A stretch of DNA of 64,000 nt, taken from positions 4,564,001-4,628,000 of the forward strand of contig NZ_CP060828.1 in the NCBI RefSeq assembly GCF_014489635.1. Reading direction: 5' to 3'. A program made the position numbers and the translations under genes. Under the pieces are notes generated by a model. The model was not told the DNA's origin, did no database searches, and saw nothing but the letters and a program-made list of their open reading frames with translations. Origin of the DNA: Streptomyces roseirectus. Lineage in GTDB: Bacteria > Actinomycetota > Actinomycetes > Streptomycetales > Streptomycetaceae. This document shows positions 1-8,405 of this stretch, piece by piece (positions within the stretch are counted from its first letter, which is position 1; every line of letters starts with the position of its first letter).

Positions 1-768
1 GATGAGCTGGGGCCGCCAGGTGGGCGGTCGGTGCCAGACGTCGCCGTCGACGTTCAACAGCGCCCGGTCGTAGTACGTCCGGTAGTCCGTGCCGGGGCTC
101 GTACCGGCGTAGTTGCGGACCATGCCCCGCCCCGAGAAGGCGTTGTTCTGGTGGTCCGCGCCGAGCGCTCTCGCGGTCAGGGCGGCGAAGGAGAGGTCGG
201 CGTTGGTGTTCCGGTCGACGCCGCCGATCCCCGAACAGTCGCGCACGCCCGAGACGTTGCCGTACCCGGCGGTGAACGAGTCCCCGATGAACTCGATCTG
301 CCGGTGCCGGGGGCGCGGACCGGGCAGCAGCGCACCGCCGGGCGCGGCCACGAACCCCCCGAACTTCCCTACGGCCCAAGGGCTTTCGGTCCGCTTCACG
401 AGCCGCACACGGTGCACGGCGTCGGCGAGCCCGTCGACCCACACGGTCGCCCGCCCCGGTGTCACCACCGTCCGCGCGGTCACGCCGTCGATCTGCACGT
501 CGTAGTCGTTGACGGCGTCGTCGAGCACGACGCCCACCCCGCTCCCCCGGAAGCGGGCCTCGAAGTAGACGCCGGGCCAGGTGAATTGGACGAATCCGTC
601 GGCGGCCGGCGCCGTCCGGCCGACCGTGCGGTAGCGGGCCGGGGCGGCGTTCGCGCGGGACGGCGTGGCAACGGACGGTGTGGCGACGGACGCCACCAGT
701 CCAGCCGCCGCTGCGGTCACCAATGTCCGTCGGGAGATGGGGTGTTGAGGTACAGAAGGCGTGTGCAT
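1..768 (-). CDS. Secreted SGNH/GDSL esterase, CE2-like (3' end beyond window)
   Basis: The frame stays open to the window edge, so the C-terminus is missing; 256 codons are visible. ATG at 768 is preceded by GAGGAGG 5 nt upstream. The N-terminus carries SRRTLVTA followed by an Ala-rich stretch, which resembles a Tat signal peptide. A beta-sandwich-like segment (FTWPGVYFEARFRGSGVGV) precedes the SGNH block I motif FIGDSFTAGYGN with the nucleophile Ser, the order seen in carbohydrate esterase family 2. The expected role is extracellular deacetylation of plant polysaccharide. A CebR-like operator lies 30 nt upstream, which suggests induction by cello-oligosaccharides. The catalytic His/Asp region lies outside the window, so activity cannot be judged. 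Confidence 0.8.
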   Translation of the reverse strand, partial: MHTPSVPQHPISRRTLVTAAAAGLVASVATPSVATPSRANAAPARYRTVGRTAPAADGFVQFTWPGVYFEARFRGSGVGVVLDDAVNDYDVQIDGVTARTVVTPGRATVWVDGLADAVHRVRLVKRTESPWAVGKFGGFVAAPGGALLPGPRPRHRQIEFIGDSFTAGYGNVSGVRDCSGIGGVDRNTNADLSFAALTARALGADHQNNAFSGRGMVRNYAGTSPGTDYRTYYDRALLNVDGDVWHRPPTWRPQLI

Positions 769-797
769 GTGGCCCTCCTCGGGTGACGAGTCGGATG

Positions 798-811
798 CGG
801 GAGCGCTCCCA
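798..811. promoter_or_regulatory. CebR-like operator palindrome
   Basis: CGGGAGCGCTCCCA differs at one position from the 14-bp consensus TGGGAGCGCTCCCA bound by CebR, the LacI-family cello-oligosaccharide repressor of Streptomyces. It lies 30 nt upstream of the secreted esterase start at 768. The site is read directly; the regulator assignment is by motif. Confidence 0.7.
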
Positions 812-864
812 GGTGTTCAAGGTGACCGTGCCGCGCGTGCTCGTCAATGCCCCCTACAGGGGCC

Positions 865-2475
865 CTAGTTGGCGCGCCAGACCGTGAGGTCGGCCATCAC
901 GAAGTTGATCCTGGAGTCGGGCAGGGCGGTCGACTTGACCTGGATCACGAGCAGGGCGATGTCCCCGGAACGGTTCTTGACACAGATCTGGCTGCCGGCC
1001 GCCGCGGACGCGAGCGACACACTGCTGCCGACGGCGGCGGGCCCCGCGAGCAGAGCGCCGCACGTGTCGTAGGAGCCGTCCGGCGGGCCCGCGAGCAGCA
1101 CCATCTCGGTGGTGTCGCTCTTCAGGGCGCATTCGCCGTCGCCGCAGACGAGGCGGATGTCCCCCTTGCGGTCGTCGCGGCTGACCGGCTCCCGGAGGCT
1201 GACCGAATTGTCCTGGTCCAGGTGCGTCAGCGGGTACGGCAGCGCGACGACCGGAGCCGAACCCGCGCCGGAAGGTCCGGCCGCTCCCGCCGCCAGGTCG
1301 TCGGCGGCCTCCTCGGGGACGGCCCCCGCCGAATGCGAAGCCGAAGTCGACGCGGACGCGGACGCGGACGGCGTGGCCGGCGGCGACGCGTCGGCCCGGT
1401 TCCGGCTCAGCTCGGCGAACTCCACCCCCAGCCACACCAGCGCGGCGAGGACCGGCACGGCCAGCAGAGCGCCGACGCCCGCGATCATCCTCCTGCGCTT
1501 GCGGGACGAGGCTACCCGTACGACCTCAGAGGGAGGCGCCCATACGTCGGTGGCGGCCAGGGTCGGTACCAGGGTGGGTGCGGGCGCCGGTACAGGTGGC
1601 CCCACGACCTCGTGCCACACCTCGGGTCCCCCGGAGGTATCAGCCTCCGGCCCCAGTTCCCGCCGGCACCAGGCGACGATCTCCGCCGGGGTGGCTCGCT
1701 CCTGCGGATCGGCGGCCAGGCAGCGCGCGAGGATCGGCCGGAGCCGGTCGGGCAGCGGTGACAGGTCGGGCGCGGAGTTCACGATCCGGTACATCACGTT
1801 GAGCGCGGAACCGCTCCCGTACAGCGGCTCGCCGAGCGCGGCGAACGCGACCGTCTGGCCGAGCGCGAACACGTCGGTCGCCGGGGTGATCTCATCGGCG
1901 GACGCCTGCTCCGGGGCCATGAACTGGGGCGTGCCGATGGTGGATTGCTGGGTGGTGTGCACGGTCGCGTCGGGCGCGAGCGAGATGCCGAAGTCGATGA
2001 CGCGGGGCCCGTCGGGCGCGAGCAGCACGTTCGACGGCTTCAAGTCCCGGTGCACGACACCGACTTCGTGGATGGCCTCCAGCGCCTCGGCCACGCCCGC
2101 CATCAGCCACAGCACCGCCGGTACCGGCAACGCCCCGTGCCTGGCGACGAGTTCGGACAGCGAGGGCCCCGGCACGTACAGCGTGGCCAGCCAGGGCGGC
2201 ATGCCGTCCGCGTCGGCGTCGATCAACTCGGCCGTGTAGGCGCCCCGTACGCGCCGGGCCGCCTTCACCTCGCGGTGGAACCGCTTGCGGAAAACGGGGT
2301 CGTCGGCCAGCTCCGGCCGGACGACCTTCACCGCGACGGCCCGGCCACCTCGCGTGTACGACAGGTAGACCCGCCCCATGCCGCCCGTGCCGAGCCGCGC
2401 CACCAGCCGGTATCCGCCCGCCACTTGGGGGTCGTCCCGCTGGAGCCGCTGGAACCCCCCGCCCTCGTTCCCCAT
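865..2475 (-). CDS. Membrane-anchored Ser/Thr protein kinase (PknB type)
   Basis: 536 aa. The kinase domain is complete: Gly-rich loop GTGGMG (29-34), catalytic Lys in AVKVV (50), HRDLKPSN (142-149), DFG (161-163) and APEQA (188-192). An Ala/Pro-rich linker leads to basic residues and one membrane helix (about 329-354), then a Ser/Ala-rich extracellular stalk and a C-terminal domain with paired Cys residues that could be a sensor. No PASTA repeats are seen. The chosen ATG at 2475 has GGGGGAAG upstream; an in-frame start exists at 2562 but would overlap the TetR gene. It lies 67 nt behind the TetR gene on the same strand. Substrates are unknown. Confidence 0.9.
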   Translation of the reverse strand: MGNEGGGFQRLQRDDPQVAGGYRLVARLGTGGMGRVYLSYTRGGRAVAVKVVRPELADDPVFRKRFHREVKAARRVRGAYTAELIDADADGMPPWLATLYVPGPSLSELVARHGALPVPAVLWLMAGVAEALEAIHEVGVVHRDLKPSNVLLAPDGPRVIDFGISLAPDATVHTTQQSTIGTPQFMAPEQASADEITPATDVFALGQTVAFAALGEPLYGSGSALNVMYRIVNSAPDLSPLPDRLRPILARCLAADPQERATPAEIVAWCRRELGPEADTSGGPEVWHEVVGPPVPAPAPTLVPTLAATDVWAPPSEVVRVASSRKRRRMIAGVGALLAVPVLAALVWLGVEFAELSRNRADASPPATPSASASASTSASHSAGAVPEEAADDLAAGAAGPSGAGSAPVVALPYPLTHLDQDNSVSLREPVSRDDRKGDIRLVCGDGECALKSDTTEMVLLAGPPDGSYDTCGALLAGPAAVGSSVSLASAAAGSQICVKNRSGDIALLVIQVKSTALPDSRINFVMADLTVWRAN

Positions 2476-2542
2476 CGCCGCACTTCCCCCCTGTGTTCGG
2501 ACGATCACGAAGAGCCTAAGGGGCGGCGAGCTGCGCACGAGG

Positions 2543-3181
2543 TCAGGGGGATGCCTGAACAAGCAGTTCAGCGGCCAGAGTTCGGGCCCACCACTCCTCG
2601 ACGCGGTCGGCGGACCAGCCCCGTTCGCCGGTGAGCACGGTGTAGACGTCGATGTTGCACAGGGCCGCGTAGACGTCGGTCGCGGTGCGAACGTCCGTGT
2701 CCGCGCGGAGAGTTCCGGCGGGCCAGGACGAGAAGACCTGCGTCCGGGTCGCGTCGCCGCCCTCGCGGCCCGCGCGGTAGAGCTCCGCCAACTCCGGTTC
2801 CGCGCGCGCCGCTTCGCGGATCAGCGTGATGACGTCACCGGCCCGTTCGTACAGGCGGCGGTCATAGGCTGCGAGCGCGGCGAGCTGGTCGGCGGGGCCC
2901 GCGGCCGGGGACTCCAGGTCCGCGAGGAGCCGGGACAGGTCGGCGGAGAGGTCGGCGGCGTCCGCCAGGGCCCGGGTCAGCTCCGTCTTGTTGCCGTACG
3001 TCGCGTAGACCGTCGGCACCGAGACGCCCGCCTCGCGGGCCACGTCCCGCACGGTCGTCGCCGCCCAGCCCCGCTCGACGAACAGCCGCCGCGCCGCCCG
3101 CGCGATGTCCAGCCGGGTCTCCTTGGCCTGCGCCGTCCTGCGCAGGGAGTCGTAACGCCGCCGGTCGGGTTCCGCGCCCAC
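2543..3181 (-). CDS. TetR-family transcriptional regulator
   Basis: 212 aa, GTG start with a GGGAGAGG-type ribosome site. The N-terminal TetR helix-turn-helix is clear (about residues 20-70: RLDIARAARRLFVERGWAAT ... GVSVPTVYATYGNKTEL). The C-terminal half is helical with no recognised ligand motif. It is divergent from the membrane-protein gene at 3223 with only 41 nt between starts, the arrangement of a local repressor and its target. Regulation of that gene is inferred from position. Confidence 0.9.
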   Translation of the reverse strand: MGAEPDRRRYDSLRRTAQAKETRLDIARAARRLFVERGWAATTVRDVAREAGVSVPTVYATYGNKTELTRALADAADLSADLSRLLADLESPAAGPADQLAALAAYDRRLYERAGDVITLIREAARAEPELAELYRAGREGGDATRTQVFSSWPAGTLRADTDVRTATDVYAALCNIDVYTVLTGERGWSADRVEEWWARTLAAELLVQASP

Positions 3182-3209
3182 GCCTCTCCCTCAATTGACT
3201 TTACGTTGC

Positions 3210-3223
3210 TAATAATGAATACA
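3210..3223 (+). promoter_or_regulatory. Candidate leaderless promoter (-10 TAATAAT)
   Basis: TAATAAT sits 6 nt before ATG 3223 and no Shine-Dalgarno sequence lies in between. This is the spacing of a leaderless transcript that starts at the A of the start codon. An imperfect inverted repeat (TTGAC at 3195, GTCAA at 3230) flanks it and could be the TetR operator. The promoter call is inference from spacing. Confidence 0.45.
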
Positions 3224-3939
3224 TGTTACGTCAACTCGCACGTCCGGCCGCCCGTGACGTCTCCACGGCCGCCGGTCTCGCCGCCATCGCGTTCGCCTCG
3301 CTGATCGTCCTGGGCAACGTGGTGCTCGTACCGGCGGGACTGCCCCGCACCGGGGCCCAACTTGCCGACGTCAGCGTGTTCTTCGAGGAGCACGGCCAAC
3401 TCGTGGGCGTCGGCTCGGCGTTGACCCCGGCGGCCTGGGTGGCGGCGACGCTGTTCGGGGCGGGTGCGCTCGCCGTGCTGCGCCGGGACGAACGCGAACC
3501 GGGCACCGCCTGGGCCCTGTTCGGGTTCGCGGGGCTCGTCCTCCAGAACGCCGCGTTCACCGGAGTCATCGCGCTGCGCCTCGCCCTGGCCTCGTCCGAC
3601 GGGGACGCCGCCCCGGCGCTGTGGCCCCTGCACGACACCCTGTTCACGCTCAACGGCACGTTCCTGGCCGTCGCCCTGACCGGCCTGTCCCTCGCGGGCC
3701 TCCAGGCCGGTCTCGTACGGCCATGGCTCGCCCGCCTGAGCCTGGCCTCGGCCACGCTCCAGTTCACCTCGGCGACCCTCACACCCCTGGTCGTCGACCA
3801 CGACGGCCCGCTGGGTCTCCTCGGCCTCACCGGCTGGCTCCTGTGGGTGATCTGGCTCGTCTCCTACGGGATCACCCTGATCCGCCTGACACCGGGGCGG
3901 CGGGCCGCCGGGGCGACCGAGGAGCCGGCCATCGCGTAG
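3223..3939 (+). CDS. Integral membrane protein, probable TetR target
   Basis: 238 aa with about six hydrophobic segments (LAAIAFASLIVLGNVVLV, AAWVAATLFGAGALAV, WALFGFAGLVLQNAAF, a stretch around FLAVALTGLSLAGL, LASATLQFTS, GLTGWLLWVIWLVSYGIT). No transporter signature is recognised. The second codon is TTA (3226-3228), rare in Streptomyces and read by the bldA tRNA, so translation may be developmentally limited. No ribosome site precedes the ATG, which fits a leaderless mRNA. The divergent TetR gene suggests an inducible, possibly drug- or stress-responsive role, but nothing in the protein fixes the substrate. Confidence 0.8.
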   Translation: MLRQLARPAARDVSTAAGLAAIAFASLIVLGNVVLVPAGLPRTGAQLADVSVFFEEHGQLVGVGSALTPAAWVAATLFGAGALAVLRRDEREPGTAWALFGFAGLVLQNAAFTGVIALRLALASSDGDAAPALWPLHDTLFTLNGTFLAVALTGLSLAGLQAGLVRPWLARLSLASATLQFTSATLTPLVVDHDGPLGLLGLTGWLLWVIWLVSYGITLIRLTPGRRAAGATEEPAIA

Positions 3940-3953
3940 TACCCGTAGTACCC

Positions 3954-4250
3954 CTACTCCTCCACGCCCCCTTCCCACTCCACCTTCAGCTCACCCCGGC
4001 GCCCGAAGCGTTCGAGGTGGCTCCCCACCACTCCTTGGATCGCGACGACCGCCTCCGCGTCGGGGCCGGTCACCTCGATCAGGAGGTGGTCGGCGGCGGA
4101 GTGCAGGAGGGCGGTGGTCTTGTCGAAGACGAGGCGGAGGTCGCCCTCGGGGGTCTCCTCGGCGGGGACCTTGCGGCCGAGGTGGGAGGCGAGCTGCTTG
4201 GCGTAGCGGGCCGGGGTGTCGGTGGCGACGCGGGCACGGGAGGTGGGCAT
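3954..4250 (-). CDS. DUF2218 domain protein
   Basis: 98 aa, close to the usual length of the DUF2218 family, which it matches across its whole length (MPTSRARVATDTPARYAKQL, HLGRKVPAE, LLIEVTGPD, VGSHLERFG). ATG 4250 is preceded by GGAGG 5 nt upstream. No biochemical function is established for the family; members often lie near siderophore or metal-uptake genes, but no such gene is adjacent here. Two palindromes upstream (4301-4348) suggest dedicated control. Confidence 0.88.
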   Translation of the reverse strand: MPTSRARVATDTPARYAKQLASHLGRKVPAEETPEGDLRLVFDKTTALLHSAADHLLIEVTGPDAEAVVAIQGVVGSHLERFGRRGELKVEWEGGVEE

Positions 4251-4300
4251 GGGGGCCTCCGGTATTACGGGGATGCCAGTAAGGGGGATCGAGTGCTGGA

Positions 4301-4312
4301 TTGAATCTTCAA
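4301..4312. promoter_or_regulatory. Palindrome upstream of DUF2218 gene (site 1)
   Basis: TTGAATCTTCAA is a perfect 5-2-5 inverted repeat 51 nt upstream of the DUF2218 start. It is related in half-site (TTCAA/TTGAA) to the larger palindrome at 4327-4348 and the two probably bind the same repressor. Confidence 0.5.
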
Positions 4313-4326
4313 ACGACAACACTAGG

Positions 4327-4348
4327 CTTGTTTCAAACTTTGAACAAG
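4327..4348. promoter_or_regulatory. Palindrome upstream of DUF2218 gene (site 2)
   Basis: The arms CTTGTTTCAAA and TTTGAACAAG surround a central C, giving a nearly perfect 22-bp inverted repeat with a TTCAAA-C-TTTGAA core. Such AT-rich dyads are typical MarR/TetR operators, but no regulator gene lies next to it, so the protein is unknown. Confidence 0.55.
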
Positions 4349-4357
4349 ACCTCATGG

Positions 4358-4394
4358 CCGAGGCCGGGGAAGGAACCTCCTCCCCCGGCCTCGG
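4358..4394. terminator. Intrinsic terminator hairpin after the golvesin-domain gene
   Basis: CCGAGGCCGGGG pairs with CCCCGGCCTCGG around a short loop that can itself pair (AGGA/TCCT). The stem lies 36 nt past the stop of the gene ending at 4430 and upstream of the DUF2218 promoter, so it insulates the two same-strand genes. Confidence 0.8.
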
Positions 4395-4429
4395 GTACTA
4401 CCTCTCAGGAGCTACGCCCTCCTGCTACT

Positions 4430-7400
4430 TCACGGTGTCACCGCGTCCGACGGCTTCTGGGCCTGCGGCACGAAGGCCAGCGCGTCCCAGGCGATCGCCG
4501 CGTCACCCGTGCCGTCGGCCGTGGCCGAGCTGAGCGAGACACTGGGGGTGCCGCGGAACTCGTACGACCCGAGGGAGAGCCAGGTGTTCTTGCCCCCGGT
4601 GTCCTGCGAGACCGTCTTCTCCACGACCGTGCCGTCACCGAGGTCGATGCGGTACGTCGCCGAGGGGGTGTCCGCCTGGTGGTCGGGCAGGTGGACGAGG
4701 ACCCGGGCCCAGCCCTTGAGGGTGCGGTCGGGGGTCCAGGTGCCGGTGACGACCGAGTCGGTGTAGGTCGGCACCCGGGTGTGGGTGAACCAGAAGTGCC
4801 CGCCGAACCCGGCGCCGAGCTGATGGAAGTCGATCTTCGAGGGGTAGACCGTCGCCCCGTTCTGCTCGGCCGAGCCGAAGGTGAACGTCAGCGTGCCCCG
4901 GCTGACCCAGTTCCGTTCGCCCGCGCAGGGGTTGGCGGAGCCGACGCGGAACTTCACGGTGTTCGGGACGTCGTCGACGATCAGCGCGTTCGGCGGCAGG
5001 GTGGAGGCGCAGGCCGCCGGGTGGACCGGCGTGGCCTTCGGCTCCGGGTCGGTCGCCTCATACTTGAGTACTTCGGTACCACAGGTCGTCGCGCAGTCCG
5101 TCCAGCTCACCGGCTGGTGCCACCAGCACTTGAACGAGTCGAGCTGGCAGGGGCCGGTCGGCTGGCTGGAGCCGGGCGCCTTACGGGGCTTGGTGACGTC
5201 GCAGTCGTTGCCGGCGGGGGTGCAGAACGCGTCGTGCGGCGGCTGCGCGGCGGGCGCGCCGCCGTCCGGCCAGGAGCCGACGGTGAACTGGGCGACGGGC
5301 TTGCCGGTCTGCGGGTCGTTCTTCTGCAGGGAGTACGCCGCCCAGCCCATCACCCTCTCGGGGTAGGTCCACAGGTTGGGAGTACGGGAGTCCTCGTACC
5401 CCGAGGAGAGGAACATCTTGCGGTCCGCCGGGTAGAGCCCGTTGGCCGGGTTGTTGAACCAGCCCAGCCCCCAGGGGGCGGCGCTGTCCGTCGGACTCGG
5501 CTGGTTGAAACCGCTGTTGTACGCCCAGAGCGCGAACCACCAGTTCTCCAGGTAGCGCGCGTCGCCGCCGTTGACGAGCACGCCCTTGTCGTACAGCTGG
5601 TTCCACTTGTCCTGGAGGATCCGCAGCCCGGCCGCGATGTTCGCCGCGTAGTCGACGGTGATCGCCTTCTGCTGCTCGGCGGTGAAGGTCGTCGTGTCCG
5701 ACTTCGCCATGCCACTGGTCACCTGCGAGATGCCGTAACCGCAGTCGGCACCGGCCCAGTTGACGGTGTGGACGCTGCCGCCGTTGCCGTAGTAGCCGCC
5801 CTGCGTGAAGTTGCCGCTCTCCCCGGCGGACGCCCTCGGCGTGGCCTGCACCAGGTTGGACTCCTGGGCGAGGACGCCGAGCATGATCTGCGCCGGAACC
5901 CGGCCGCCGCCCTTGAGTTCGAGCGGCGGGAACATGCCCTGCGGGGTGTACGAGGCGAGGTCGGTGCCGTTCCAGCCCTTGCGGCGGCGGACGTCGAGCT
6001 TGCCCTGGACGGCGAGGTCGGTGGCCCACTCGGCCATGTCCGCGGACGGCTGGAGCGACTGGAGGTGCGGGTCGTTGCGGGTGACCGCGCAGGCCCGGTC
6101 CGGATCGGTCGTGGTGTGCGCCGGGTCGTCGCCGGAGGTCTGCGCGGACGCCGCCCCGGTGCCGACGGGTTCGGCGCGGACGCTGTTGGTGTGCACACCG
6201 GCGTCGCCGGTGCGCGCACCGGCGTCCGAACTGCCGCTGTTCGCACGGGACTTGGTTTCGCGCAGGGCCGGTGACTGCGCCGACCCCTGCTCCTGCCGGA
6301 GCGCGTCGGGCTTCACCCGGAACGCGAAGTCGGCACCGGTGCCGGGGACGAGGGCGTCGATGCCGACGGGCTGCGCGGTACCGGCGTCCGGGATCGCGCC
6401 CGACGGCTTGGCGCCCGCCGCCTCGGTGCCGCTGCCCACTCCGATCAGGGCGAGAGCACCGGTGGTGGAGACCTCGGCCGACGCGGGCACGTCGTCCAGA
6501 GCGCGCCAACTCTTCGGCAGGGACGCCGACTTGAGCTTCTTGTCCGCGTCCTCGCCGGTGACGAAGACCCGGCCGCCGGTGCCCCGTACGGCGAGGGTGC
6601 CGAGCGCGCCGGAACCAAGCAGTTGGTCGGTTCCGGTGGAGGTCACGCGGCGGACCTGAACTGCCTTGTCCCCGGCGGGCACTTGGTAGGCGAGCCCGGT
6701 CTGCGCGTCCGGCACCAGCCGGAACGGCGTGCCGCCGGTCTTCGCGAGCGTACGGACGTCGCCCTTGCCGTCCACCGAGACGACGGAGTCGCCGGCCGAG
6801 GCCGCGATGCCGCCCGCGAAGGGCACGGCGGAGGTCAACTGCCCTGCGACGGTCTGCTTCTTGACGAGCGTGCCGCGTCCGGCGTCGACGGTCAGCAGCT
6901 GGGTGTCGTTGCCCTGCGGCCGGGTCAGCACGGCCTGTTCGCCGTCGCCGCAGCCGGGGTTGAAGTAGGCGAGGGAGACCAGTTCGGGGAGCTTGGTCAC
7001 GGCGCCGTCGGTCAGGTCGACCACGGCGGCGAACGCGCCTTCCTGGAAGCCCTGTTGGTCGTTGGCGGCCTGGCGGGGCGCGTAGACGACGACCGCCTTG
7101 TCGCCCGAACCGGTCACGCAGGTCTGGCCGATCCACTGGTCGGTCTCGATGCCGGGCTCGGACAGGGTGGCGGCGGTGCGCCAGGCGTAGCGCTTGGCGG
7201 AGTCGGCGACGAGGACGTGGAAGCCGGTCGCGTCACCGTCGAAGGTGACCATCCGGTCGTCCGACTTCCGCCAGCCGGAGGGGAGTTGGGAGGTGTCGGT
7301 GACCAGGTCCGACGGCGTGGCACCGTCGGACGACGACGGGCCGCTCAGCGTCGCCGAGGCGAGCGGCGCGACGATCGCCGTGGCCAGCACGGACATCGCA

Positions 7401-7438
7401 CCGGCCGCCGCTATCCGTCCCCGCCTGCTTTTCGGCAC
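4430..7438 (-). CDS. Large secreted golvesin C-terminal-domain protein (NocE-like)
   Basis: 1002 aa from GTG 7438 (AGGAGGA 12 nt upstream), giving a short basic region and a signal peptide ending near PLASA. A GTG at 7510 would add 24 residues and spoil the signal peptide. Residues up to about 380 read like a beta-propeller. The middle (about 440-640) contains VPAQIMLGVLAQESNLVQAT and CGYGISQVTSGM, which resemble lytic transglycosylase or lysozyme-like folds. The C-terminal ~130 residues, including GGHFWFTHT and LKGWARVLVHLP, match the golvesin/Xly cell-wall-binding-like domain. An extracellular wall-associated role is likely; the catalytic status of the middle region is uncertain. Confidence 0.8.
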   Translation of the reverse strand: MPKSRRGRIAAAGAMSVLATAIVAPLASATLSGPSSSDGATPSDLVTDTSQLPSGWRKSDDRMVTFDGDATGFHVLVADSAKRYAWRTAATLSEPGIETDQWIGQTCVTGSGDKAVVVYAPRQAANDQQGFQEGAFAAVVDLTDGAVTKLPELVSLAYFNPGCGDGEQAVLTRPQGNDTQLLTVDAGRGTLVKKQTVAGQLTSAVPFAGGIAASAGDSVVSVDGKGDVRTLAKTGGTPFRLVPDAQTGLAYQVPAGDKAVQVRRVTSTGTDQLLGSGALGTLAVRGTGGRVFVTGEDADKKLKSASLPKSWRALDDVPASAEVSTTGALALIGVGSGTEAAGAKPSGAIPDAGTAQPVGIDALVPGTGADFAFRVKPDALRQEQGSAQSPALRETKSRANSGSSDAGARTGDAGVHTNSVRAEPVGTGAASAQTSGDDPAHTTTDPDRACAVTRNDPHLQSLQPSADMAEWATDLAVQGKLDVRRRKGWNGTDLASYTPQGMFPPLELKGGGRVPAQIMLGVLAQESNLVQATPRASAGESGNFTQGGYYGNGGSVHTVNWAGADCGYGISQVTSGMAKSDTTTFTAEQQKAITVDYAANIAAGLRILQDKWNQLYDKGVLVNGGDARYLENWWFALWAYNSGFNQPSPTDSAAPWGLGWFNNPANGLYPADRKMFLSSGYEDSRTPNLWTYPERVMGWAAYSLQKNDPQTGKPVAQFTVGSWPDGGAPAAQPPHDAFCTPAGNDCDVTKPRKAPGSSQPTGPCQLDSFKCWWHQPVSWTDCATTCGTEVLKYEATDPEPKATPVHPAACASTLPPNALIVDDVPNTVKFRVGSANPCAGERNWVSRGTLTFTFGSAEQNGATVYPSKIDFHQLGAGFGGHFWFTHTRVPTYTDSVVTGTWTPDRTLKGWARVLVHLPDHQADTPSATYRIDLGDGTVVEKTVSQDTGGKNTWLSLGSYEFRGTPSVSLSSATADGTGDAAIAWDALAFVPQAQKPSDAVTP

Positions 7439-7663
7439 CCAGCGGTGCCTTCCTCCTGATTTTTCACGAGAGACGCGCAAGGGTATTCCGTTTCCGTCCA
7501 GATGCGTCACGCATCGGCGAAGGTCTGGTGGCCGCTCAGCGCACTGGCCGGGGCCAATGAAACGGAAGTTATCAGTCCACTATGACCGCATCGCGCCCGC
7601 CGATTGCCTTACCGGACGGTATCCACGAAACATCCACGCACCGGAAAGAAGTATTTCCAAAAC

Positions 7664-7689
7664 CATGAACAAAGGGCATGAACAAAGGG
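7664..7689. repeat. Tandem 13-bp direct repeat
   Basis: Two perfect adjacent copies of CATGAACAAAGGG, between the kdpE stop (7701) and the promoter region of the golvesin-domain gene. It could be a regulator site or slippage; no function is evident. Confidence 0.6.
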
Positions 7690-7700
7690 CCGGTGACCAC

Positions 7701-8390
7701 TCATCCGCCGTCCTCGAAGCGGTAGCCCATGCCGGGTTCGGTGATCAGGTGGCGGGGGTGGGCGGGGTCGGCTTCGAGTTTCCGGCGCAGCTGGGCCATG
7801 TAGACCCGTAGGTAATTGGTCTTGTTGGTCCGGGAGATCCCCCACACCTCCTGGAGGAGGTACTTCTGGGTGACGAGCCGGCCGGGGCGGGTGACGAGGA
7901 GTTCCAGCAGGTGCCACTCGGTCGGCGTAAGCCTCACGTCCCGCCCCTCCCGTACGACCTTCTTCGCGAGGAGGTCGATGGTGAAGGCGTCCGTCTCCAC
8001 CCGGGTGGACTCGGGAGCCAGCGGCATCTCCTCCGTACGGCGGACGGCGGCCCGCAGCCGGGCGAGGAGTTCGTCCATGCTGAACGGCTTGACGACATAG
8101 TCGTCCGCCCCCGCGTCCAGGGCCGCGACCTTGTCCTGCGAGGAGTGGCGGGCCGAGAGGACCAGGACCGGTACGCGGGTCCAGCCGCGCAGGGCCCTGA
8201 CGACCTCGACGCCGTCCATGTCCGGCAGCCCGAGGTCGAGGAGGACGACGTCGGGCTGCCGGGCGGCGGCGAGCCGCAGGGCCGTGGTGCCGTCGGGGGC
8301 GGCGTCGACGTCGTAGCGCCGCGCCCGCAGGTTGAGTACGAGGGCTCGGACGAGCTGTGGGTCGTCCTCGACCACCAGCACCCGCGTCAT
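7701..8390 (-). CDS. kdpE: KdpE, OmpR-family response regulator of potassium-pump operon
   Basis: 229 aa. The receiver domain has the acidic pair ED (8-9), phospho-acceptor Asp52 in VVLLDLGLPDMDG and Lys101 in VVKPFS. A winged-helix OmpR-type DNA-binding domain follows (about 130-229, ending ITEPGMGYRFEDGG). The start lies 15 nt after kdpC with GAGGAAG as ribosome site. KdpE normally receives phosphate from KdpD and activates kdpFABC. Here no kdpD lies between kdpC and kdpE or anywhere in the window, so an unlinked kinase or a phosphorylation-independent mode must serve it. Confidence 0.92.
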   Translation of the reverse strand: MTRVLVVEDDPQLVRALVLNLRARRYDVDAAPDGTTALRLAAARQPDVVLLDLGLPDMDGVEVVRALRGWTRVPVLVLSARHSSQDKVAALDAGADDYVVKPFSMDELLARLRAAVRRTEEMPLAPESTRVETDAFTIDLLAKKVVREGRDVRLTPTEWHLLELLVTRPGRLVTQKYLLQEVWGISRTNKTNYLRVYMAQLRRKLEADPAHPRHLITEPGMGYRFEDGG

Positions 8391-8405
8391 CTCAGTGCCA
8401 CTTCC

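Noticed and set aside
4301..6274. Long plus-strand frame opposite the golvesin-domain gene
   Set aside because: Composition is typical antisense shadow and it lacks a ribosome site; the minus-strand gene has a signal peptide and domains.
7439..7700. Possible c-di-AMP (ydaO) riboswitch before the secreted wall protein, and likewise upstream of kdp
   Set aside because: I could not find the conserved core by eye; a covariance-model search would decide.
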